The notes below the pieces were generated by a model. That model did no database searches, was not told the DNA's origin, and saw only the letters and a program-made list of their open reading frames with translations. From Calditrichota bacterium (GTDB taxonomy: Bacteria > Zhuqueibacterota > Zhuqueibacteria > Oleimicrobiales > Geothermoviventaceae), in NCBI GenBank assembly GCA_013152765.1, contig JAADFT010000145.1, positions 1 through 6,003 on the forward strand: a DNA stretch of 6,003 bases, in the 5' to 3' direction. Positions 1 to 6,003 of the stretch are shown here, in pieces. Position 1 is the first letter of the stretch; each line of letters opens with the position of its first letter. Position numbers and translations under genes: made by a program.

Positions 1-26
1 GGAACATGCCCGACTACAACTGGTAG
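1..26 (+). CDS. 3' end of an upstream gene, probably the NuoB/MbxJ-like small subunit (partial)
   Basis: Only the last seven residues (NMPDYNW) and a TAG stop at 24-26 are visible, read in the frame that begins at base 3. The stop lies 6 nt before the next start codon, so this gene is in the same operon as the NuoC-like gene. Identity is inferred from context only: in Mbx, Mbh and many complex I operons the NuoB-like [4Fe-4S] small subunit comes directly before the NuoC-like one. The visible residues contain no diagnostic motif. That a coding frame ends here is likely, while the subunit name is a guess. Confidence 0.45.
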
Positions 27-32
27 GAACGG

Positions 33-635
33 ATGTCTGACGGAACGCCCACACGAATCGAAGAGCAAATTGCGGAAGCCATTCGCAACACGTTTCACAC
101 GGCGGAAGTGCGTGTGGTGCGAGAGCGGCGAGTGGAGGTGAAGCTTCGCGCTGACCTGCTCCCGCCGCTGGCCAGCAATTTGAAGCACTACCATGATTTT
201 CAGCACCTGTCGCACATCTCGTGTGTGGACTGGCTCGAGGCGAACGAGTTCGAGCTTGTGTACTTCCTCTGGTCGTACACGCACAAGATCATCGTGGCCA
301 TCAAGATTCGCATTCCGCGCGACAAACCCAGATTTGTCACCATCCGGCCGCTCTGGCGGCACGCGGAAACCTACGAGCGCGAAATCCACGAGATGTACGG
401 CATTGAGTTCGAAGGCAACGACAATCTGACGCCTTTCCTCCTGGAGGACTGGGACAACATCCCGCCGATGCGGCGCGACTTCGACACCAGGAAGTACGTG
501 GAAGAAACCTACGAATGGCGACCCGGGCGCGAAGAGAACTTTGTGCCGCGACAGGTCATCGCCGAGACGTGGGGCGAACGCTGGTGGGACGGCGCTGCGG
601 CAGACGGCGGCAAGAACGAGACTGATGGGACGTGA
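33..635 (+). CDS. NuoC/MbxK-like 30 kDa subunit of a complex I-related membrane oxidoreductase
   Basis: A 200-residue protein of the respiratory-chain NADH dehydrogenase 30 kDa family. The family signature is clear at about residues 107-140: the YEREIHEMYGIEF block (114-126), then the LTPFLLEDW block (132-140) and an RRDF end (147-150). The start ATG is 6 nt after the upstream stop, with AGGA at 25-28 as a close-spaced ribosome site. In relatives this soluble subunit packs against the NuoD-like and NuoB-like subunits on the cytoplasmic side and carries no cofactor; none is visible here (one Cys, residue 64). The last 50 residues are hydrophilic, rich in Trp, Glu and Gly, and not part of the signature. 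Its gene overlaps the next by 4 bp, which indicates translational coupling. Being separate from NuoD, it differs from NuoCD fusions. Family assignment is firm; the choice between Mbx, Mbh and Nuo type rests on the neighbours. Confidence 0.93.
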   Translation: MSDGTPTRIEEQIAEAIRNTFHTAEVRVVRERRVEVKLRADLLPPLASNLKHYHDFQHLSHISCVDWLEANEFELVYFLWSYTHKIIVAIKIRIPRDKPRFVTIRPLWRHAETYEREIHEMYGIEFEGNDNLTPFLLEDWDNIPPMRRDFDTRKYVEETYEWRPGREENFVPRQVIAETWGERWWDGAAADGGKNETDGT

Positions 636-1744
636 TCGCTACCAGCAAAAAAGCGACGAAACTCTTCCTCGGACCGCAGCACCCCGGCATCACGGGCAAC
701 ATGATGGTGGAGCTGGACGTGCTGGGCGACACCATCGTGCGTGCTCGAACGCATGTCGGCTACCTGCACCGGGGCTTTGAGAAGCTGATGGAGCAACGGC
801 TCTGGATCCAGTGTTTCCCGATCGTTTGTCGGATCTGCGTTCCCGAGCCGGACCCAAACGAAGAGAACTTTGCCAGGGGTGTTGAAGAAATCGCTGGCAT
901 CGAAATTCCCGAGCGCGCCAAGTGGATCCGCACCCTGGTGCTGGAGCTCTCCCGCCTGCAGGCCTACCTGTTGTGGATGGGCGGGCAAGCGGGCTCCATC
1001 GGGCTTTACACCATGCCCCAGTGGACGGTGGGCGACCGCGACTACATCCTGGACCTGTTCGAGGAGCTGACTGGCGGGCGTGTGTACCACATGTACATCT
1101 GGCCAGGTGGCGTGCGGCGCGATTTGCCGGACGGGTTCCGCGACCGCGTTCTCAAGGTGATGGACTACCTGGAGAGCCGCCTGCCTGAGTACGACCGGCT
1201 TCTTTTCGAGAACGCGCTGTTCATCAAGCGCGCTTCGGGCGTGGGAGTGATTGATCCGGAGAAGGCGATGGAGTGGGGCGTCGTAGGGCCGCCGCTGCGT
1301 GCTGCTGGCTACCGACACGACACGCGCATCGACGATCCCTACGAGGTCTACTCGCAGGTCGAGTTTGTGGTGCCCACCCGCACCGAGTCCGACGTCTACG
1401 CTCGGGCCATGATTCGCCGCTTCGAGTTCGAACAGTCGATTTCGATCGTCCGCCAGGTGCTGGACAAAATGCCCGAGGGACCTGTGTACACGGGCATCCC
1501 GAACCCGTTCCAGTGGCGTGTCCCGCCGGGCGACGCCTACGTTCGCACCGAATCCGCGCGCGGTGAGTTCGCCTACTACGTTGTCAGCGACGGCTCCACG
1601 AAACCGCGCCGCGTTCACGCGCGTGGGCCAGCTTACGTGCATGCCGTAACGCTCCTGGAGCACATGCTGGTCGGCGCCAACATCGCCGATGTTTCCATGA
1701 TCATGAACAGCCTGGGCACCTGCCCACCGGAAATAGAACGGTAA
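632..1744 (+). CDS. NuoD/MbxL-like 49 kDa (hydrogenase large subunit-related) catalytic subunit lacking a full NiFe site
   Basis: A 370-residue protein with the GPQHPG motif (14-19), a GYLHRGFEKLME block (43-54) and a VEEIAGIEIPERA block (84-96), all typical of NuoD and group 4 hydrogenase large subunits. GTG at 632 is chosen because an in-frame TGA lies at 623-625 and the next Met (24) falls after GPQHP. The start overlaps the previous stop (GTGA), and no good Shine-Dalgarno is seen. Hydrogenases bind NiFe with RxCxxC and DPCxxC. Here the first motif reads RICVPE (C69, then E72) and the second GTCPPE (C364, then E367), so one thiol of each pair is lost. Quinone-binding residues of complex I are also missing: the His of the GPQHPxxHG motif is Thr, and the Tyr aligned to human NDUFS2 Tyr108 is V70. 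The chain stops at Arg370 with no cleavable tail. This fits Mbx/Mbs-type subunits; the electron acceptor is unknown. Confidence 0.93.
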   Translation: MIATSKKATKLFLGPQHPGITGNMMVELDVLGDTIVRARTHVGYLHRGFEKLMEQRLWIQCFPIVCRICVPEPDPNEENFARGVEEIAGIEIPERAKWIRTLVLELSRLQAYLLWMGGQAGSIGLYTMPQWTVGDRDYILDLFEELTGGRVYHMYIWPGGVRRDLPDGFRDRVLKVMDYLESRLPEYDRLLFENALFIKRASGVGVIDPEKAMEWGVVGPPLRAAGYRHDTRIDDPYEVYSQVEFVVPTRTESDVYARAMIRRFEFEQSISIVRQVLDKMPEGPVYTGIPNPFQWRVPPGDAYVRTESARGEFAYYVVSDGSTKPRRVHARGPAYVHAVTLLEHMLVGANIADVSMIMNSLGTCPPEIER

Positions 1745-1751
1745 GCATTCC

Positions 1752-3527
1752 ATGGCTCCCAACATCAAAAATGTGTTGCAGCCCTTCTCGGCCCTGAAGC
1801 ACCTGGGCCAGAAACCGCACACGGTTCGCTACCCGGACGAGAGCAAGCCGACTGCGCCCCGCTACCGCGGTTTTCACTACAACGATCTCGAAAAGTGCGT
1901 CGGTTGCGGGAACTGCGCCGCCATTTGCCAGAACGCGGCCATCGACATGGTGCGCGTGGAGGGGATCGAACCCTCGGTTGGGAACTCCGGTCTGCGCCCG
2001 CGCATCGACTACGGCCGGTGCTGCTGGTGCGGCCTTTGCGTGGACGTCTGTCCCACCGGTAGCCTGGCGCTCAGCACCGAGTACACGTACGTTTCCGACG
2101 ATCCGGAGAGTTTTCTCCTCATTCCCGGCCTGGAACATCCCGAGTTCGGCGAGAAGCTGAGCTTCACTTCCGAAGAGGGCTACAATCTGCTGGACTTCAA
2201 GCGGGTGCCCATGCGCGAGCTCGACCCGAAGGAGCGGGTGAAGTCGTTCGCGGAGGTGGTGCTGGGCTACATGGAAGAGGAGGCCCGGAAAGAGGCCAGT
2301 CGCTGTGCAGGGTGCGGCATCTGTGTGTCCGCCTGCCCGGACCACATGCACATCCCGGAGTACATCCGCGCCATCGCCGAGGCGAACGATCTGGAGTCGC
2401 TGAAGGTCATCTACGACAACAACCCCCTCGGCGAGATGTGCGGCAAGGTGTGTACGCGTCGCTGCGAGGGCGTGTGTGTGCTGACCCACCGGGGCGAACC
2501 GGTGGCCATCCGCTGGCTCAAGCGATTTGCGACCGAGCGCTTCGACGATTTCAGCAAGGTGCTGAATCCGGAAATTCGCCCGAAGAACGGTCTGAAGGTC
2601 GGGATCATTGGCGCGGGACCGGCAGGTCTCACCGCGGGCTACTACCTGGTGTTGCGCGGCTACGACGTCGACATCTTTGAGGCGCTGCCGAAGGCAGGCG
2701 GCATGACCATGGCTGGCATCCCGAAGTACCGTTTCCCCGAGGACAGCCTGGACAAACAAATCCGCTACATGGAGCAGGTGGGTGTGCGGATTCACACGAA
2801 CACGCGCGTTGGCAAGGACGTGGCCTTCGAGGACCTGCTGAAAAAGTACGATGCCGTGTTCATGGGCGTTGGCTTCCACAAACCCTACATGTTGCGGATC
2901 AAAGGGGAAGAGCTGCCCGGCTCGATCCAGGCGGTGACGTTCCTGCGCGAGGTCAACTTCGGCAAAAAAGTGGATGTGGGGAAGCGCGTCGTGGTGATCG
3001 GCGGCGGCGACGTGGCCATCGATGCTGCCCGCGTGTCGTTGCGACTCGGGGCCAAAGCGACGATTCTGTACCGGCGTCGGATGCAGGACATGCCAGCGGA
3101 TCCGGAGGAGATCGAAGGAGCCCTGGAAGAAGGGGTGGAGATCGTAACTCAGGGCATTCCGCTGGAAATTCTGCCAGGTCCGGACGGGCGTGTGGCTGCC
3201 ATCAAGTACGGCATGGCCGAGATGGTGCCCGATCCAAAGGGAGGACGCCCACGGCCGAAATTGATCGAGGGCGACGAACACATCCTGGAAGTGGACACCG
3301 TGATTGCCGCCATCGGCCAGGAGGCGGACTACTCGTTCATCCCGCAGGAGTACCTGGACAAGCTGAAGATCGAGCGAGGCCGCATCGTGGTGGACGAGTG
3401 GCAGGCTACGTCGATTCCTGGGCTCTTTGCCGGAGGCGACACCACCAACCGCCGCGCCGACGCGATTTCGGCCATCGCCGACGGCTACCGCGCCGCAGAA
3501 GGGATCGACCGCTACCTGCGTTCGTAG
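1752..3527 (+). CDS. Fusion of NuoI/MbxN-type 2x[4Fe-4S] ferredoxin with GltD/NfnB-type NAD(P)H oxidoreductase
   Basis: A 591-residue protein with two modules. Residues 1-125 resemble NuoI, MbxN and HycF, with cluster motifs C49-C52-C55-C59 and C90-C93-C96-C100-Pro; the first lacks the usual Pro after its fourth Cys, and C91 is extra. Residues 175-591 resemble the small subunit of glutamate synthase, NfnB and SudA. This module has an Fe-S helical domain (C185, C188, C191, C195-Pro and C230, C234, C238, C242), an FAD Rossmann motif GAGPAG (287-292) ending in E310, a second nucleotide motif GGGDVAIDAAR (417-427) followed by YRRR (440-443), which favours NADPH, and a C-terminal FAD motif FAGGD (559-563). 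It probably moves electrons between NADPH and the membrane complex while taking the ferredoxin-subunit place. It lies 7 nt after the NuoD-like stop with a weak ribosome site and ends the operon. No glutamate synthase large subunit is present in the window. Direction of electron flow is inferred. Confidence 0.94.
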   Translation: MAPNIKNVLQPFSALKHLGQKPHTVRYPDESKPTAPRYRGFHYNDLEKCVGCGNCAAICQNAAIDMVRVEGIEPSVGNSGLRPRIDYGRCCWCGLCVDVCPTGSLALSTEYTYVSDDPESFLLIPGLEHPEFGEKLSFTSEEGYNLLDFKRVPMRELDPKERVKSFAEVVLGYMEEEARKEASRCAGCGICVSACPDHMHIPEYIRAIAEANDLESLKVIYDNNPLGEMCGKVCTRRCEGVCVLTHRGEPVAIRWLKRFATERFDDFSKVLNPEIRPKNGLKVGIIGAGPAGLTAGYYLVLRGYDVDIFEALPKAGGMTMAGIPKYRFPEDSLDKQIRYMEQVGVRIHTNTRVGKDVAFEDLLKKYDAVFMGVGFHKPYMLRIKGEELPGSIQAVTFLREVNFGKKVDVGKRVVVIGGGDVAIDAARVSLRLGAKATILYRRRMQDMPADPEEIEGALEEGVEIVTQGIPLEILPGPDGRVAAIKYGMAEMVPDPKGGRPRPKLIEGDEHILEVDTVIAAIGQEADYSFIPQEYLDKLKIERGRIVVDEWQATSIPGLFAGGDTTNRRADAISAIADGYRAAEGIDRYLRS

Positions 3528-3854
3528 GGCGGGACCTGTTTCGTCCGGGCGACGCGCATCGGGCGTTCTCGTCCTACTCTTACGTCGGTTTTCAGCGTTC
3601 GGGGGACTGTTTCCTCACCTTCTGCATCGAATGACCGGTTTCCCTTCCCCGGACTCCACGGACGCTCACCAGACTCGCCCCGGTTTATCCCTGTCTGCCC
3701 CCAATCGCCAGTACAGCGCAATTCTCTTCTCCAAAAGCAAGCCCACCGCCCCGCGGTTCGCCTTAGTTTCCCGACTCGAAGCTCTCCCCGCCCGTAGGCA
3801 GTTAACACTCCACTTCACCGCGTTTCCAGGCTGGTTAAAGCGCGCGCCGGCTCA

Positions 3855-3872
3855 GGCGAAGTGAATTTCGCC
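3855..3872. repeat. Perfect 6-bp inverted repeat (GGCGAA-N6-TTCGCC)
   Basis: GGCGAA at 3855-3860 pairs exactly with TTCGCC at 3867-3872 around GTGAAT, and a G-T wobble could lengthen the stem to 7 with a 4-nt loop. It lies 113 nt before the repeat-protein start. The following bases (CCACAATTT) have no proper T-run, so this is not a standard terminator. It could be a weak terminator, an operator dyad or a leader hairpin; a chance occurrence in GC-rich DNA cannot be excluded. Confidence 0.4.
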
Positions 3873-3976
3873 CCACAATTTGCCGACGCTCATTCGTCAG
3901 GCGCTAACGACTCCTGCAGACCTGCCGATATTCCAGAGGAACCCTGGGAAATCCCTCAACATTTCGTTTTTCAGCG

Positions 3977-3983
3977 GGAGGTG
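3977..3983 (+). promoter_or_regulatory. Strong Shine-Dalgarno (GGAGGTG) setting the start of the repeat protein
   Basis: GGAGGTG matches the 16S rRNA anti-Shine-Dalgarno closely, with its GGAGG core ending 4 nt before ATG 3986. It is the strongest ribosome site in the window, clearly better than those of the three oxidoreductase genes. Together with the signal peptide directly after ATG 3986, it fixes this start. Confidence 0.75.
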
Positions 3984-3985
3984 TG

Positions 3986-6003
3986 ATGAGGCGCGGACGA
4001 GTGCTTGCCTGCCTTTTGGCAGTGTGTCTTGCAATCCCCGTGAGCGGTCAGACCCTTTTTCAGGCGCGCCTGGACTTCACCACGGGCGTGCGGCCTTCGA
4101 GCATCGACGCCGGAGACGTGGACGGCGACGGCGACGTGGATCTGGTGGTCGCCAACAAAGGCGAAAACACCGTCACACTGCTGGTGAATCAGAACCACGG
4201 CGATTTCGTCGAGCGGACGATTGCGCACACGGGACACGCGCCTCAGGCGCTTGCCCTGCTGGACCTCAACAACGACGGTCGACTGGACCTGGTGGTCGCC
4301 AACGAGCAGGACAACGGTATTCAGCTCTTCCTCAACAGGGGGCAGCTCAAGTTCTCTCCTTCGCTGACCTACGGTTCTGGAAACTGGCCCACCGATCTTT
4401 ACAAGCACGATCTGGACGGCGACGGCGACGTCGATCTCGTGGTCTGCAACGCGCTGAACAACACGGTTTCGGTGTACAAAAATCACGGCGACGGAACCCT
4501 TTCGGTGATGCAGAACTACCGCGTCGGGTGGCAGCCGTCGTCGAGCACGGCCGCTGACTTCGACGGCGACGGGGTGGTTGACCTGGCAGTTGTGAACGCC
4601 GGCGACAGCTCGCTTTCCGTGTTGTACGGCGACGGGCGCGGTTACTTTCGGCCCGCTTTCAACTACGCAATTGGCCAGCAACCCTACCACGTGACGTCCG
4701 CGGACCTGAACGGCGACGGCCACGCCGACCTGGTCGTCGCGAATTTCGGCGAGCACTCCGTGTCGGTGCTGCTGAACGACGGCAAAGGCAAATTCCCGAG
4801 TCGCAAGGACTACCTGGTGGCCCGTGGGCCGGACTGGGTGTCGCTTGCTGACGTGGATGGCGACGGCCTGACAGACATCGTGGTGCTGGGTGCGGAGAAC
4901 CACCAGGTGTCCATCTTGCGAGGACTGGGTGGCGGCAAGTTCGATTTCGCCCGGTCGTACGACGTGGGACATTACCCGGTCTCGATGGCCGTGGCCGACG
5001 TGGACGCCGACGGATTTGCTGACCTGTGTGTGGTCAACCGCGAGGACCGGGGCATTTCGGTGCACCTGAATCGAGGCGACGGTTCATTCGACGTGTCGCC
5101 CTCGATCCCCGTGGCCGAAGCGCCCACCGCCGTCTTGCTTGCCGATTTGAACCACGATGGCCTCCCCGACCTGGTGGCCAACAACTTCCAGGACCGCGAC
5201 GTAACCGTTTTCTTGAACCTGGGCAGCAGACAGTTCGCTGAAGGGCAGAAGTACTACCTGGGAAACAGCCCAGCGGATCTGGCAACGCTGGACGTCGATC
5301 GCGACGGGTCCCTCGACATCGCCGTGGCCAACCGCTTCAGCGACGACGTGGACATCCTGATGAACAACGGCCAGGGGCGGTTCGAGCCGAAAATCAACAT
5401 CTGGGTGGGACGGGAACCGGTTGCGATCGCCGCAGGGGATCTGAACGGCGACGGACTTGAGGACATCGCGGTGGCCGACATGGCGGAGAACGGCGTCACC
5501 ATCTTGTGGGGCACCTCCGACGGCTTTTTCTCCGAGCCGGAAGTTCTGCAGGTTGGTGCGCGCCCGGTGGACGTAGCCATCCGGGATCTGGAGGGGGACG
5601 GCCAGAAGGAGCTGCTCGTTCTGAACCAGCAGGACGCCACGCTGTGGGTGCTGGATCACGCGGACAGCACGTTTGAACTGCGCTCGCGTTTTCGGCTGGG
5701 GACGTCGCCGCGTTCGCTGGCGGTGTTCGACGCCAACGACGACGGCTTGCTGGATGTGGCGGTTGCTTGCCCCGGCGCTGGCAAAGTGTGGACGTTCGTG
5801 AACATCAACGGCGAACTTCAGCCTGCCGGTCAGATCGCCGTGCCCGGTGAGCCGGTCGGGATCGCTGCGGGCGACGTAGATCGCGACGGGCGGGTTGACC
5901 TGCTGGTGACGTGCGAGAAATCGAACGCGGTGGCCGTCTACCGCGGGCTTGGCGACGGCCGGTTCAAACCGCTGGCCAGTTTTGGTGTAGGGAAAAAGCC
6001 GCA
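3986..6003 (+). CDS. Secreted VCBS/FG-GAP repeat beta-propeller protein (5' part, runs off the window)
   Basis: An open frame of 672 complete codons with no stop before the window edge. Residues 1-22 are a Sec signal peptide: basic MRRGR, a hydrophobic core (about 6-17), and a probable cleavage site near Val-Ser-Gly (19-21); no good lipobox is seen. The mature chain starts almost at once with a partial repeat (23-43) and then 13 repeats, each opening with a calcium loop of the form DxDxDGxxD followed by L/I-V/A-V. First Asp residues are at 44, 93, 142, 191, 240, 289, 338, 387, 436, 485, 534, 582 and 630. Repeats usually continue with a loop like NxGxGxF and a VGxxP turn. FG-GAP/VCBS domains form calcium-binding beta-propellers, as in integrin alpha chains, and often serve in adhesion or as non-catalytic parts of exported proteins. 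No enzyme domain is seen. The missing C-terminus could carry a sorting or anchor domain. There is no evident functional link to the oxidoreductase operon. Confidence 0.93.
   Translation, partial: MRRGRVLACLLAVCLAIPVSGQTLFQARLDFTTGVRPSSIDAGDVDGDGDVDLVVANKGENTVTLLVNQNHGDFVERTIAHTGHAPQALALLDLNNDGRLDLVVANEQDNGIQLFLNRGQLKFSPSLTYGSGNWPTDLYKHDLDGDGDVDLVVCNALNNTVSVYKNHGDGTLSVMQNYRVGWQPSSSTAADFDGDGVVDLAVVNAGDSSLSVLYGDGRGYFRPAFNYAIGQQPYHVTSADLNGDGHADLVVANFGEHSVSVLLNDGKGKFPSRKDYLVARGPDWVSLADVDGDGLTDIVVLGAENHQVSILRGLGGGKFDFARSYDVGHYPVSMAVADVDADGFADLCVVNREDRGISVHLNRGDGSFDVSPSIPVAEAPTAVLLADLNHDGLPDLVANNFQDRDVTVFLNLGSRQFAEGQKYYLGNSPADLATLDVDRDGSLDIAVANRFSDDVDILMNNGQGRFEPKINIWVGREPVAIAAGDLNGDGLEDIAVADMAENGVTILWGTSDGFFSEPEVLQVGARPVDVAIRDLEGDGQKELLVLNQQDATLWVLDHADSTFELRSRFRLGTSPRSLAVFDANDDGLLDVAVACPGAGKVWTFVNINGELQPAGQIAVPGEPVGIAAGDVDRDGRVDLLVTCEKSNAVAVYRGLGDGRFKPLASFGVGKKP
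4115..6003 (+). repeat. Tandem array of 13 VCBS/FG-GAP coding repeats, 147-nt period
   Basis: Measured from the first Asp codon of each calcium loop, repeats begin at 4115, 4262, 4409, 4556, 4703, 4850, 4997, 5144, 5291, 5438, 5585, 5729 and 5873. The first ten intervals are exactly 147 nt and the last two are 144 nt. Repeats differ widely outside the loop at both DNA and protein level, so this is an old array kept by selection on protein length, not a recent DNA duplication. Repeat 11 is the most decayed loop (Glu at loop positions 3 and 9), and repeats 11 and 12 are the ones shorter by one residue. The window ends within repeat 13. Confidence 0.93.

Larger units (their letters stand above)
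3528..3985. other. 458-bp intergenic region between the oxidoreductase operon and the repeat-protein gene
   Basis: I see no convincing gene here. Short open frames exist on both strands, but their products are Arg/Ser/Pro-rich, match no family I recognise and overlap the end of the previous gene. Over 3601-3840 about 62% of + strand bases are pyrimidines by hand count, with C well above G, in contrast to the flanking coding strands. The only clean inverted repeat is at 3855-3872. No hairpin followed by a T-run is visible after 3527, so the operon terminator is not identified. The best sigma70-like pair, TTGCCG (3880-3885) and GCTAAC (3903-3908) with 17-nt spacing, matches only three of six bases in each box and is not called. 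The promoter of the downstream gene must nevertheless lie somewhere in this gap if that gene is transcribed separately. Confidence 0.7.

Noticed and set aside
509..1822. 437-codon minus-strand open frame opposite the NuoC-like and NuoD-like genes
   Set aside because: It lies antisense to two well-supported family members, is rich in His, Arg, Val and Ala as expected for a GC-rich antisense frame, and shows no recognisable domain.
1701..3281. 526-codon minus-strand open frame opposite the fusion gene
   Set aside because: It is antisense to a gene with clear Fe-S, FAD and NADPH motifs; its composition is that of a shadow frame.
1752..3527. Reading the fusion gene as the glutamate synthase small subunit (gltD)
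   Set aside because: No large subunit is present in the window, the protein has an added NuoI-like ferredoxin, and the neighbours are complex I-like; the GltD similarity reflects a shared flavoprotein fold.
3531..3547. Terminator after the operon (GGAC-N7-GTCC)
   Set aside because: The stem is only 4 bp and no T-run follows.
3512..3808. 98-codon minus-strand frame in the intergenic gap
   Set aside because: GTG start with only a vague purine-rich stretch before it, a basic Arg/Gly-rich product, no known family, and its 3' end runs into the fusion gene.
3880..3908. Sigma70-like promoter TTGCCG-N17-GCTAAC
   Set aside because: Spacing is right but only three of six positions match in each box, which is expected by chance in a gap of this size.
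3589..3976. Direct repeat TTTTCAGCG at 3589-3597 and 3968-3976
   Set aside because: A single 9-nt match with different flanks and no shared context; likely chance.
3880..4557. 225-codon + strand frame across the start of the repeat protein
   Set aside because: It is out of frame with the VCBS repeats, and its product is low-complexity Arg/Gly-rich sequence.
3971..5065. 364-codon minus-strand open frame with periodic sequence
   Set aside because: Its periodicity is the mirror image of the VCBS repeats on the + strand, which have a signal peptide, a strong ribosome site and conserved calcium loops.

Overview
GC-rich, tightly packed DNA with bacterial-style Shine-Dalgarno sites, a Sec-type signal peptide and a long tandem-repeat exported protein. 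The window suggests a bacterium with an anaerobic, ferredoxin-based energy metabolism. No sequence here fixes the phylum. A candidate-phylum or thermophilic anaerobe would fit, but that is inference.

Bases 1-3527 are the 3' end of an operon for a membrane-bound, complex I / [NiFe]-hydrogenase-related respiratory complex, all on the + strand with almost no gaps. It holds the last codons of an upstream gene (probably the NuoB-like small subunit), a NuoC-like 30 kDa subunit, a NuoD-like 49 kDa subunit, and a large fusion protein. The fusion joins a NuoI/MbxN-type ferredoxin with two [4Fe-4S] sites to a GltD/NfnB-type flavoprotein with two further Fe-S sites, FAD and an NADPH-type dinucleotide site. 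In the NuoD-like subunit each of the two hydrogenase CxxC motifs has become CxxE, and the His and Tyr that hold the quinone head group in complex I are also replaced. It is therefore neither a normal hydrogenase nor a normal quinone reductase. The closest known pattern is the Mbx/Mbs (sulfane-sulfur reductase-like) branch. The inferred electron path runs between NADPH, FAD, the Fe-S clusters of the fusion protein, the NuoB/C/D-like module and an unknown acceptor or donor, coupled to ion pumping by membrane subunits that would lie upstream of the window.

Bases 3528-3985 are a 458-bp non-coding gap. It is C-rich on the + strand, has one perfect 6-bp hairpin, and shows no convincing terminator or promoter. 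It separates the operon from an unrelated transcription unit.

Bases 3986-6003 carry the 5' part of a secreted VCBS/FG-GAP repeat protein that runs off the window. Thirteen calcium-loop repeats follow one another with exact 49-residue spacing for the first ten intervals and 48 for the last two, which predicts stacked beta-propellers on the cell surface or outside the cell.
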